Source: Planctomycetota bacterium
Lineage (GTDB): Bacteria > Planctomycetota > Phycisphaerae > Phycisphaerales > SM1A02
DNA: 64,000 nt
NCBI GenBank assembly: GCA_003671025.1
Contig: QWPW01000002.1
Location: 46,299 to 110,298, forward strand
Direction: 5' to 3'
In this document: positions 34,141 to 42,101 of the stretch, piece by piece
Position numbering within the stretch: position 1 is the first letter of the stretch
Layout of the letters: each line of letters starts with the position of its first letter
The notes under the pieces: generated by a model
What the model saw: only the letters and a program-made list of their open reading frames with translations
What the model was told of the DNA's origin: nothing
The model's database searches: none
Position numbers and translations under genes: made by a program

Positions 34141-35673
34141 CTACTCCCTACCGCCGACATCTCGGCCGAGGGCCGAAGTGCGCACGCGCACCGAACGCGA
34201 TGGAAGACTTCGAATTGTCGCAGGTTCGACCTCTGATTCCAACGGCGCATCTTCCCTCGAGAAGAAATCATTGTCGCTTATGCGACTCGCCGCCTCATCG
34301 ACGCTCGTCGCTGGCACTGACTGGTTGGCGCTCTCGCTTGCGAGCGTCGTGTCCGAAGCTTTCGATTCCGCCAGCGCAGAAGCAAGCAGACGCGCCGTGG
34401 GCAACATCGAAACGTCACGCAGGAACACCACGCGCGGTCGATCGCCCGCAATATCCACGATGCAATCAAACGCGACGACTGCTCGACTCGACGTGGGCTC
34501 ATCGGAGCGGCTGGCCATGGAGTCGTTGGTCTCGCCCGCGCGCTCGTCCTCGCTGGCGCCGAGTTCATGTCGCGCCTCGATGCGAAATCGCCACGCGGTC
34601 GAGCGAAACGAAATGCGTCCCGCGACGGCGACGTACTCCTCGACGCTCATCACTCGTCGCGACACTAGCCATGAGGTGCCACGGCGCTCTTGATCATCGA
34701 GCGTGTCGCGCAGATCCACGATGCGCGCGGCTTTCTCGAGACCGATTCCAGGAATCGCCGCGAGCACGCGCTCGTCGGCACGCACGATGTCCACGCGTGA
34801 TGGAGCAGTCGCGCCAGCGAAGGTCGTGCACTGATTGAGCAACGCGTCGACGCGCTCGAGTGACACGCCGCGCGAGATCAGTTCACGCGCGATGCTGTTG
34901 TCGTCGGCTTGTTCGATCGACGATTTTGCCGCGTTTTCAAGCGCTTCCCGCTCGGACTCGTCGAACTGCGCCATCGCGGCCGTCGGCGCCGCAGTCGCGC
35001 CTTCACTGTTGGATGCGTCACTGTTGGATTCTTGCGTCGCCGCAACGATGTCGAGTCGAGGCGAGCCGTCGAGCGCGACCAATGCTTCGCGCGCGTGCGC
35101 GGTCAAGAGTCCCATCAGCGGTAACGCTTCGTCGATCTCTGCGGGTTCACGCTCGCCGAGCGTTCGCATGGCGCCCATCACGATGCGTAACGCGCGCAGT
35201 TGCGTCCCTTCATCGGCGAGGCCGGCGCATCCGTCGATCGAAGGCAACGGCCGCGCCGTCACGATGCGCTGAGCGAGTTCCACGACAGCGTCTGCTTGAT
35301 CGTGCAGCAGGGCTTGCATCACTTCGGGAGACAACTCTTCGAGCGCGATCTTCGCGCCTTCGCTTTGCACGAATTCACCGTCAAACAAAGGCATTGCCGA
35401 CACTTCGATCCGATCAAGATCATCGCCCGCGACTAACAGCATCGGCTCGATGGTGGGAGTCTTGCCCGCGAGCACGTCCGTGCGCGCGTTGTGCAACGCG
35501 TCGGCGACCAAGGCCACACCGTCAAGCGCCGCCATGCGCAAGCGTCGGTCGGAGTCGGACGCGCGCGAGTTCGCGGTCGTTGCACGCGCGGCGAATATCG
35601 CGCCCGTTGCTACGAGGATCGCCGCGGCGACAACCACCACGGTGGCCACGAGCACGAAGCCGCGGCGGTTCAC
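34141..35673 (-). CDS. gspK: Type II secretion minor pseudopilin GspK
   Basis: A 510-residue GspK, larger than the usual 300-330. The leader is short and basic (MNRRG) with cleavage before FVLVATVVVVAAAILVATGA. As is normal for GspK, the Glu at +5 is absent. The large periplasmic part includes a helix-hairpin-helix-like segment near residues 274-318 (VDALLNQCTTFAGA, DERVLAAIPGIGLEKAARIV) typical of GspK, and Ser/Glu-rich insertions near residues 210-245 and in the C-terminal third. GspK caps the pseudopilus tip with GspI and GspJ. The GTG start overlaps the gspJ stop by four bases (GTGA). A 102-base gap follows before gspL. Confidence 0.85.
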   Translation of the reverse strand: MNRRGFVLVATVVVVAAAILVATGAIFAARATTANSRASDSDRRLRMAALDGVALVADALHNARTDVLAGKTPTIEPMLLVAGDDLDRIEVSAMPLFDGEFVQSEGAKIALEELSPEVMQALLHDQADAVVELAQRIVTARPLPSIDGCAGLADEGTQLRALRIVMGAMRTLGEREPAEIDEALPLMGLLTAHAREALVALDGSPRLDIVAATQESNSDASNSEGATAAPTAAMAQFDESEREALENAAKSSIEQADDNSIARELISRGVSLERVDALLNQCTTFAGATAPSRVDIVRADERVLAAIPGIGLEKAARIVDLRDTLDDQERRGTSWLVSRRVMSVEEYVAVAGRISFRSTAWRFRIEARHELGASEDERAGETNDSMASRSDEPTSSRAVVAFDCIVDIAGDRPRVVFLRDVSMLPTARLLASALAESKASDTTLASESANQSVPATSVDEAASRISDNDFFSREDAPLESEVEPATIRSLPSRSVRVRTSALGRDVGGRE

Positions 35674-36392
35674 TGCGTTTCTCCGTCGCGAATGCGCCGC
35701 AGCGCCAACGCGTCAATGCGCGGCGCACCGGGGATGCGAAAGAATCGCGTGCGATCCGCGGGCGAGTCGGTGATTTCAACGGGTGCGGCGTCGTCGAGCG
35801 CATCGTCCGACGCACTGTCATTGGCGTTGTTCAACACGCTCGCGACAGGAGCGAACCACAGGGAAACTTCGATTCCCACGGGAAATGCGCCCATTTCTGC
35901 ACTGTCGAACGCGTCCGCCCAACTGCTCTCGTTGAGATAGCGCACGCGCATCGCGCGCACTGGTGCGGCCAACGCATCGCGCGCCGAACCATTGATAAGT
36001 TCGATCACGCCGCTGGATTCGTTGAAGGAAATCTGCAGCGCCGCGCGATCCCCGAGGATCGATTCACCGTCATCACCGAGTGCCACTGCAGCGTGCGTGA
36101 TTCGAAGTGACGCTTCGTTGCCCGCAATGCCCGCGCGTCCCGAAGCATCGACGACGACAGCGGTCGCGAGTGAACGCTCGCACGCGGCAAACACCGCGTC
36201 GGCAGTTTCGAGTCGCTCTGCGAGACGCGCCAATCGCTCGCGCGACGCGCTCAAGTTCACCGTGAACACCGCGAGCGCGCCGAGAAATGCGGTGGCGATC
36301 GCGACGGCCACAATTGCTTCCAACAGCGTGAATCCTCGATGGATTCGGACACCATGACGGAGCGCGTGTGCACTGAAGCGCTCGCGACTCAT
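35670..36392 (-). CDS. gspJ: Type II secretion minor pseudopilin GspJ
   Basis: A 240-residue pseudopilin. The prepilin peptidase site is RG^FTLLEAIVAVAIATAFLG near residue 20 with the conserved Glu at +5. An amphipathic helix (SASRERLARLAERLETADAV) is followed by a beta-rich head (ALGDDGESILGDRAALQIS, SGVIELINGSA, PVRAMRVRYLNESSW). The position between I and K and the size fit GspJ, a tip-complex component. The ATG overlaps gspI by four bases. Confidence 0.82.
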   Translation of the reverse strand: MSRERFSAHALRHGVRIHRGFTLLEAIVAVAIATAFLGALAVFTVNLSASRERLARLAERLETADAVFAACERSLATAVVVDASGRAGIAGNEASLRITHAAVALGDDGESILGDRAALQISFNESSGVIELINGSARDALAAPVRAMRVRYLNESSWADAFDSAEMGAFPVGIEVSLWFAPVASVLNNANDSASDDALDDAAPVEITDSPADRTRFFRIPGAPRIDALALRRIRDGETQ

Positions 36393-36877
36393 CGCTTCGA
36401 ACCTCGAGTGCGTTCTCCAAGATCAATGGATTGCTCGTACACGCCGATGACGACTGGTTCTGCGCCTGAATTGTCGTACACCGTTGCGCGTGCTCGCGCG
36501 AGTGACACACTCGCGCTCGGAAGCAACACTACTTCGACGGAGAGATCATCCGCGGCTGCGAGTGGTGTATCGCTCGATGCACTTCCCGCGCCACCACTGC
36601 CTCCGTCTGCGGAACCGCGCAGTTCACTCGCGCTCACCAATCCTGCGTCGAGTTGCGCCAACTTGCTTGCCGCGAGATCGCACGCGCGCGCGCGCAATTC
36701 AGCGCGGCGAACTCCATCGAGCGCCGAGCGCAACGCAGACATGGTGAAGGTTGCGGCGCCGGCAAACATCGCGATTGCAAGCAGCAGCTCCAACAAGATT
36801 CCACCACGCCGCGCGCGAGGCAACACGTGAGCAACTCGTCCGCGCCGCGCGAGACTGTGTGCTGTGCAAAATTGCAT
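36389..36877 (-). CDS. gspI: Type II secretion minor pseudopilin GspI
   Basis: A 162-residue pseudopilin with an unusually long leader of about 25 basic residues before RG^GILLELLLAIAMFAGAAT. Cleavage may be before GILLEL or one residue later, and Glu at +5 is present. The helix continues through SALRSALDGVRRAELRARA, and CDLAASKLAQLDAGL matches the GspI pattern ANxxAxxxL. Gly/Ser-rich sequence interrupts the head (GSADGGSGGAGSASS). The stop overlaps gspJ and the start lies 13 bases after gspH. A shorter start cannot be excluded. Confidence 0.78.
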   Translation of the reverse strand: MQFCTAHSLARRGRVAHVLPRARRGGILLELLLAIAMFAGAATFTMSALRSALDGVRRAELRARACDLAASKLAQLDAGLVSASELRGSADGGSGGAGSASSDTPLAAADDLSVEVVLLPSASVSLARARATVYDNSGAEPVVIGVYEQSIDLGERTRGSKR

Positions 36878-36890
36878 GAATCCTCACGAG

Positions 36891-37769
36891 TCAGCGGGTT
36901 GGACGCGCGGAGCCTGAAGCGGAGGGAGACTCGGTCTTGGGGGATGTTGCGCTGCGAACGGGCTCGCGCTCAACATCAAACTCCTTGCGAGTCGTGTTGT
37001 CGGAAACAACAGGCGCTGCGACTGCGCGCGGACGACCAGTGGTGCGATCAACCTTGAGCGTGCGCGCTAATCCCGCATCGGTACGCAACATAAAGATGGG
37101 AGCGACAATCGCAGTTCCATCGGGCAAGAAGATCGCCAATGTCTGCGGTGCGCTCGTTGACTCATCTGTTGACTTGTCATCGGTCGCGTTGGTTGCAGCA
37201 CGCATCTTTGTCGCGCCTGCACGCGTGCCTACGCCGTCGAGCTCATCACTCTTCAACTCGGCGCCCTCAGCGGAATCGAGTTCGTCGCCTGTTCGTGCAA
37301 TGCTCACGCCTGGTGGAAGATCAAACCGTGCCCACGCTTCGACAATGGAAAGTTCGCTGTCGCCTCCGCCGGCTTCGCTGCTAAACAGCTGCGTTTCGCC
37401 GCGATCGCTCTGCGCGCGTGAGGGCGAACTTGCGTTTTGTTCGGCCGAAGCCGAACTCAAACCCGCGTCATCGCCCTCATCACTCTCGTCGACTCCATCC
37501 GACATCCAACGCGCATGCACCGTTCCCGCGCCAGTGCTAATCACTTCGACAGGGCGACCTTCTTCACGCGCCGCAGCGCGCGCCATCATCAACTGCATCG
37601 CGATCGAATCTTCCGCCGCATCGAGTTCGCGTCCACCGAGCCAACCCATTCCCCAAGGGACGACGATTGCGCCGATCACCACCATGATCGCCATCACCGC
37701 GAGCAACTCGAGAATCGAGAATCCGCGGCGAAGCGTGATGAGAAAGGAGTGAGAGCGCATGCAAGTCAT
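36891..37769 (-). CDS. gspH: Type II secretion pseudopilin GspH
   Basis: A 292-residue pseudopilin, longer than typical GspH (160-190). The processing site is RRG^FSILELLAVMAIMVVIGA near residue 16 with Glu at +5, followed by the GspH-like segment DSIAMQLMMARAAAREEGRP. A long acidic, Ser/Glu/Asp-rich insertion (about residues 90-140, e.g. DGVDESDEGDDAGLSS) and another near residue 180 account for the extra length. LAIFLPDGTAIVAPIFML near the C-terminus is the usual final sheet. Two near ATGs (37769, 37760) are possible and neither has a clear RBS. Confidence 0.78.
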   Translation of the reverse strand: MTCMRSHSFLITLRRGFSILELLAVMAIMVVIGAIVVPWGMGWLGGRELDAAEDSIAMQLMMARAAAREEGRPVEVISTGAGTVHARWMSDGVDESDEGDDAGLSSASAEQNASSPSRAQSDRGETQLFSSEAGGGDSELSIVEAWARFDLPPGVSIARTGDELDSAEGAELKSDELDGVGTRAGATKMRAATNATDDKSTDESTSAPQTLAIFLPDGTAIVAPIFMLRTDAGLARTLKVDRTTGRPRAVAAPVVSDNTTRKEFDVEREPVRSATSPKTESPSASGSARPTR

Positions 37770-37810
37770 AAAGAAGGAGTCATCTCATCGCGTCATCATC
37801 AACGCCGACA

Positions 37811-38347
37811 TCAACCGCCGCTTGCGGGTGAGTTGCCTGATCCCGACGAAGAATCGGATCCTGAGAAATCACCAAAGTCATCGCCGCCCGCTTCTTTGCG
37901 GCCGTCGTGATTGGAGATGTCGTCCTCGGTGCCCTCTTGTCCATCTGGGCCGATCGAGATGATGTCGAAATTCGCGCCGTCAATAACCGTGCTGGGAGCA
38001 TGGAAAATCCACGCGTTTCCCCACGTGTCCTTCGGCTTTGGCTCCTTCAAGTAAGGACCGCCGTACTTCGCTTTGTCCTCGTCGGTGGCGATCGCTTCTT
38101 TGGACCAGAGCACCGAAAGGCCCTCTTCTTCCGTGGGCCAACGCTTCAACTCGACGCGGAATGTCTCCAACGCGTTCTCAAACGCCTGCAATTGCGCACG
38201 CGCAAGCTTGAGGTCGGCTTTCTCACTTGCTCCCAGCACATTGACCAACACGAGGCTGCCGATGGCGAGCAGAATTCCGATCACGATGAGAAGTTCGAGA
38301 ATCGTGAAGCCGCGATTGCGGACAGACTTGCGTACAGACTTGCGCAT
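37811..38347 (-). CDS. gspG: Major pseudopilin GspG
   Basis: A 178-residue major pseudopilin. The leader MRKSVRKSVRNRG is cleaved before FTILELLIVIGILLAIGSLV, with Glu at +5. The G-specific features follow: ALETFRVELKRWPTEEEGLS, GGPYLKEPKPKDTWGNAW, and the calcium site region IISIGPDGQEGTEDDISN. A 30-residue Gly/Ser/Asp tail is extra. A good Shine-Dalgarno (TAGGAGA) precedes the ATG. The leader contains a 12-base direct duplication (38322-38345) encoding KSVR twice. GspG forms the pseudopilus shaft. The 122 bases to gspF hold nothing I can name. Confidence 0.93.
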   Translation of the reverse strand: MRKSVRKSVRNRGFTILELLIVIGILLAIGSLVLVNVLGASEKADLKLARAQLQAFENALETFRVELKRWPTEEEGLSVLWSKEAIATDEDKAKYGGPYLKEPKPKDTWGNAWIFHAPSTVIDGANFDIISIGPDGQEGTEDDISNHDGRKEAGGDDFGDFSGSDSSSGSGNSPASGG

Positions 38348-38469
38348 AGGTTTCTCCTATAGGACGAGTTTGGTGGAGTCACGATTCTAAAGCGATGCAC
38401 AACCTGATCGACGCTGTCACTCGATCAAACAAAAAATAAAGCGTGATGCGTGCGATCGCTTATCGCCCA

Positions 38470-39654
38470 CTACAACTGTGATGAGAGTTGCATCATCGGC
38501 ACGACGAGGGCGAGGAAGATGAACATCACCACGCCCGCAATAACCAGCAACATGGCCGGTTCCATCAAGCGCAAGAGCATGCCCAAGGTGCGATCAATGC
38601 GCGCTTCCATCGTGTCAGCCAAACGAATGAGTACCGAGGGAAGATTGTTTGCGCTCTCGCCGACACTGATGATTTCAAGCACGTCATCAGGAAAGAGTCC
38701 GCTGTCCGCGAGCGGCTTCGAAAGTGGTTCGCCGTGACGCACCAACTCGCTCGCTCGCGTAACTGCGTCCGCAAGAATTGGATTCCCTGCGGAATCGCGC
38801 GCGATGTCGAGCGCCTGAAGCATGGGGATTCCGTTCTCGAGCAAGGTTCCCAACATGCGCGCAAATCGCGCCACTGCGATTGATGCGAAGAGCGGACCAA
38901 GTGTGGGCACGCGCATCGATGTGCGCACCATTTGCAATCGAACCGACGGATTGCGGAGCGCAATCACCACGCCCACAAGTGTTGCCAGCACGAAGCTCAC
39001 GGTGAGCCATGCATGCGCAGTGACGATTGCGCTCGTCGCCAAAAGCAACCGCGTGGCGATGGGCAGGTCGGGCATCTTCGAGAAGAACTCTGCGAATTTC
39101 GGCACAAAGAACACCAATGAAGCCACGATCACGCCAGCGCCAACGAGCAAGAGGACTGCGGGATAGAGGAGATTTCCGATGACGCGTCCGCGCAGATCGG
39201 CTTGTTGCTCGAGCAGCGTCGCGAGGCGCGCGAGCACTGGTTCCAAGAATGCGCCGCGTTCACCAGCGCGAATCATCGCGACATGTACGGGCGCAAAGAT
39301 GCGCGGATGTTTATCCATCGCATCGGCGAGACGCTCACCGCCCGAGAGTGATTCAGCGACTTCACCCCATGCGGCGGCGAGTGTGGGATTGCTCTTCGCG
39401 CGCGCCAACAAACCTAAGCCACGCAAGAGTGGAACGCCAGAACGAAGCAGTTCGGAAAGTTGGCGATAGCTCGCCGAGAGCGCGCGCACTCCAACACGAC
39501 CGCCACGCTTGCGCGAACGCGCCGCATCCACGCGTATCGGCGCCAGTCCGCGCGCGGCCAAGTCGGTCAACATCGCTGATTCATTGGCAGCATCGGCGCG
39601 TCCCTTGACGCGTCGACCACCAGCATCGCGCGCGATGTATGCAAAGGACGGCAT
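38470..39654 (-). CDS. gspF: Type II secretion inner-membrane platform protein GspF
   Basis: A 394-residue polytopic platform protein of normal length. MPSFAYIARDAGGRRVKGR is the canonical N-terminus, so I place the start at 39654 rather than at the in-frame codon 20 residues upstream. Two GspF domains are seen: SYRQLSELLRSGVPLLRGLG with GGERLADAMDKHPRIFAPV, and FARMLGTLLENGIPMLQALD with VRHGEPLSKPLADSGLFPDD. Three membrane helices separate them and close the protein (MLLVIAGVVMFIFLALVVPM). GspF anchors GspE and the pseudopilus base. It is the first gsp gene in the window. No gspE is adjacent upstream. Confidence 0.93.
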   Translation of the reverse strand: MPSFAYIARDAGGRRVKGRADAANESAMLTDLAARGLAPIRVDAARSRKRGGRVGVRALSASYRQLSELLRSGVPLLRGLGLLARAKSNPTLAAAWGEVAESLSGGERLADAMDKHPRIFAPVHVAMIRAGERGAFLEPVLARLATLLEQQADLRGRVIGNLLYPAVLLLVGAGVIVASLVFFVPKFAEFFSKMPDLPIATRLLLATSAIVTAHAWLTVSFVLATLVGVVIALRNPSVRLQMVRTSMRVPTLGPLFASIAVARFARMLGTLLENGIPMLQALDIARDSAGNPILADAVTRASELVRHGEPLSKPLADSGLFPDDVLEIISVGESANNLPSVLIRLADTMEARIDRTLGMLLRLMEPAMLLVIAGVVMFIFLALVVPMMQLSSQL

Positions 39655-39668
39655 GGGTTCATAGTAAA

Positions 39669-39698
39669 GCCGCGCACACCTGTTTAGGTATGCGCGGC
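39669..39698 (-). terminator. Hairpin terminator after PEP-CTERM gene
   Basis: GCCGCGCACACCT and AGGTATGCGCGGC form a 13-base stem with one mismatch and loop GTTT. On the minus strand it is followed by TTTACTAT, a short T-rich run. It separates the PEP-CTERM gene from gspF, so gspF probably starts its own transcription unit. Confidence 0.6.
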
Positions 39699-39770
39699 CG
39701 TTGGTATGCATCATTCACTCACTCACACTTCAGTCGTTCAAACGTGATTCATCAGTCACTCGACGAGCGA

Positions 39771-40553
39771 TCAACGACGACGGCGCGCAACAAATCCCGC
39801 AAGTGCCAGGAGTGCGATCGCGCCTGGCGCAGGAACAGATGCCGTCTCAAACAGCAGTTCCACGCCGTATTTTTCGCCGAGTCCCGCTTCGCTCACTTCA
39901 AGCATCATGCCTTGCGTGATCAAGAGTCCGCCGTAGACCGCGGGTTGCGATTCACCTCCGCCGCCCGTCGAACTACCAGGACCGAAACCTCCCTCCGAAC
40001 CCGAACCTCCGCCACCAGAAACTGGGCCGCTGTGAAGGAATCCAGAGAAGCTCATCGTTGCAGCACCACCGGCACCGAGCGAAACAAAGTGTTGCGCGTT
40101 GTAGTGTTGATCTCCGCTCACGCTGTCGCACGCGGAAACGCGGGCGCACAGCACGGGATCGGTCTCGCCTAAGTGTTGCGCAACGACTCCGGCGTAACTC
40201 ATCGCGGTGGTGCCATCAAGCGGCGCGCCCACGATGTGAATGAGATCGATGTCTGCGCCAGGACTCCAAGTTCCGTAGCTGTTGCCGCCGCCATCACGCA
40301 CACGCACGCCGACGAGAGCAAGACTTCCGCCGAGTTGTTGCATGATTCCGAAGAGATCGAATCCAACAATGGTGCGCGGCGAAACAGTGTCAACTCGGCT
40401 CGAGATAAAGTTCGAGTAGGCGCCGGCATATTCAAGAGTTGGACGGGGTGCGATCTGGCGGATGGTGCCAAGATCAACAGTAAGGGATGCGGTAGCGATG
40501 CCAGTGAAGGCGAAGGCTGCGAGAACGCTGGAGGTGCTGATATAGCGATGCAT
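39771..40553 (-). CDS. Secreted PEP-CTERM-like protein
   Basis: A 260-residue exported protein. The ATG at 40553 opens a signal peptide (MHRYISTSSVLAAFAFTGIA, cleavage near TAS). The mature domain is beta-rich and of unknown function (VGFDLFGIMQQLGGSLALVG, GTWSPGADIDLIHIVG, two Cys near CARVSACDSVSGD), followed by a Gly/Ser-rich linker. The C-terminus VPAPGAIALLALAGFVARRR plus a final Arg is a PEP-CTERM sorting tail of the planctomycete kind: VPxPG, hydrophobic helix, basic cluster. Known relatives are recognised by exosortase and removed from the membrane anchor. No exosortase gene is in the window. The 393 bases upstream are shared with a divergent gene. Confidence 0.8.
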   Translation of the reverse strand: MHRYISTSSVLAAFAFTGIATASLTVDLGTIRQIAPRPTLEYAGAYSNFISSRVDTVSPRTIVGFDLFGIMQQLGGSLALVGVRVRDGGGNSYGTWSPGADIDLIHIVGAPLDGTTAMSYAGVVAQHLGETDPVLCARVSACDSVSGDQHYNAQHFVSLGAGGAATMSFSGFLHSGPVSGGGGSGSEGGFGPGSSTGGGGESQPAVYGGLLITQGMMLEVSEAGLGEKYGVELLFETASVPAPGAIALLALAGFVARRRR

Positions 40554-40669
40554 GTTTTTTGATGTCCTATTGGCTGTCCGCCGCTTGTTCGTCGACTGCG
40601 TGAACCAATCACGGAGTACGCGGCGAAGACAAATCAAAGATCGAATACAGCGCTGCAGATCCAAATGAA

Positions 40670-40924
40670 TTGAACGCCTTGACGAAACAGCACGACGATC
40701 TATGTCGACGGTGCGGGATGCGCAGGCAAACCTCACCTTCGAGCGCGCAGCTGTGTCGAGTGTGTGATCTGTGCGGGCGCGTGATTGAAGAGCGCCGCGG
40801 CGTCGATGGCCACGAATCACCTGAGAAACAAGCGAAACGCGCACAAGCGCGACACGAACTCGTCACGCGCGAGCCAGAGACGGATTGCATGCGTGTTGAA
40901 CGACGAGCCTGCGCGAACGAATGA
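40670..40924 (+). CDS. Possible small zinc-ribbon protein (weak)
   Basis: An 84-residue frame with a TTG start and no visible Shine-Dalgarno. It contains CRRCG near residue 12, then CRVCDLCG near residue 32, which could form a four-Cys zinc ribbon, followed by a charged helix (ESPEKQAKRAQARHELVT). It lies between the divergent PEP-CTERM and binding-protein genes and ends 22 bases before the latter. The rest of this 393-base gap holds no other candidate. Chance is possible; support is only the Cys spacing and fair codon bias. Confidence 0.28.
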   Translation: MNALTKQHDDLCRRCGMRRQTSPSSAQLCRVCDLCGRVIEERRGVDGHESPEKQAKRAQARHELVTREPETDCMRVERRACANE

Positions 40925-40946
40925 CGCATCGCGGTACTCTTTACGC

Positions 40947-41870
40947 ATGCGTGTTGTCAGCCTGCTTCCTTCCGCTACCGAATTACTCATCGCTGTGGGC
41001 GGGCGCGACCTCTTGGTTGGACGCAGTCATGAGTGCGATTTTCCACTGGGGTTGCAGGGAGTTCCCACGCTCACTCGCGCGCGCACGCATGGACTCGCGC
41101 ACGGCAGCTCCTCCAGCGCAATCGACGCCGAGGTTTCCGCCGCGCTTGCGACGGGCGCGAGTTTGTACGAGCTCGACGAAACACTTCTCGCACAACTCGA
41201 GCCTGATGTGATCATCACCCAGAACTTGTGCGAGGTCTGCTCCATCGATCTACGCACGGTGGAACGCGTGGCCAACACGCTTAAGAAAAAGCCACGCGTG
41301 CTCAGTCTCGATCCAAAGAGTGTGTTCGATGTCTTCGATGATCTCTTGCGCGTTGGTGATGCCGTCGGTCGGCCCGCGCAAGCAGAGGCAGCGATGGTTC
41401 ACTTGCGCGCGCGCTACTGGAGCGCGATTGATTTCGTGAACCCATTCATCTCGGGGCCGGAAACGCTTTTTCTCGAGTGGGCCGATCCGCCGTTTGTCGG
41501 TGGACACTGGACTCCCGCGCTCATCGCCGCGGCTGGTGCGCGGCACTCACTCAACGTTGCGGGCGCGAAGAGTCGTCGCGTCGCGCCCGAAGAAATACTC
41601 GAGGCCGCACCCGAGCGGGTGATCATCTGTCCTTGTGGATTTGACCTTGCGCGTGTGCGCGAAGATCTCGCGCAACTCGAAAAAACCCGCTGGTGGCCGC
41701 TGCTTCCCGCGGTGCTTGATCGCAAGCCCGGCGCGATTGCGTTGGTCGATGGCAACCAGATGTTCAATCGACCAGGACCACGATTAGTGGACGCGTTCGA
41801 GTGGTTGGTCGGTTGGATCAACGACCGCGACGAGTTGATTCCGCCGACGTTCCCCGTCGAATATCTGTGA
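40947..41870 (+). CDS. BtuF-like cobalamin/Fe3+ binding-protein domain
   Basis: A 307-residue protein of the class III periplasmic binding-protein fold, similar to BtuF-like cobalamin-binding proteins. It begins directly with the domain (MRVVSLLPSATELLIAVGG, LLVGRSHECDFP) and continues with LEPDVIITQNLCEVCSIDL, LFLEWADPPFVGGHWTPALI, APERVIICPCGFDLARV and VDGNQMFNRPGPRLVDAFEW. There is no signal peptide, although transport-related homologues are secreted. Signal-less versions are known in bacteria and plants and are of unknown role. No ABC transporter permease or ATPase is adjacent, so it may be a cytoplasmic ligand-binding protein. The ATG at 40947 fits the family start. Confidence 0.8.
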   Translation: MRVVSLLPSATELLIAVGGRDLLVGRSHECDFPLGLQGVPTLTRARTHGLAHGSSSSAIDAEVSAALATGASLYELDETLLAQLEPDVIITQNLCEVCSIDLRTVERVANTLKKKPRVLSLDPKSVFDVFDDLLRVGDAVGRPAQAEAAMVHLRARYWSAIDFVNPFISGPETLFLEWADPPFVGGHWTPALIAAAGARHSLNVAGAKSRRVAPEEILEAAPERVIICPCGFDLARVREDLAQLEKTRWWPLLPAVLDRKPGAIALVDGNQMFNRPGPRLVDAFEWLVGWINDRDELIPPTFPVEYL

Positions 41871-42041
41871 CGGCGCGCGCTCCCGTGCGCGGCACTGGTT
41901 CATCGCAGTCTGAAGTGAAGAGGAATGCGTCGCGCTCGTCCGATCACTCGCGGAGATGACTCACGCTCTGCCCAATCGGCAGCACATAGACACGACGCAG
42001 CCGTCAATGACACCGTACTTCCATGAAACACGCCGCGAACG

Positions 42042-42058
42042 TTGGCGCGGAGTTTGCC
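42042..42058 (+). promoter_or_regulatory. Candidate sigma-54-like promoter before clpB
   Basis: TTGGCGCGGAGTTTGCC has the GG and GC pair ten bases apart and differs from the sigma-54 -24 box by one base. It ends 43 bases before the clpB ATG. A single match of this kind in a GC-rich genome could be chance. No CIRCE element or clear sigma-32 promoter is seen here. Confidence 0.35.
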
Positions 42059-42101
42059 TTGTCGCGCGACCAATTCAAACTTGGAAGAATGAGGAACCAC
42101 T

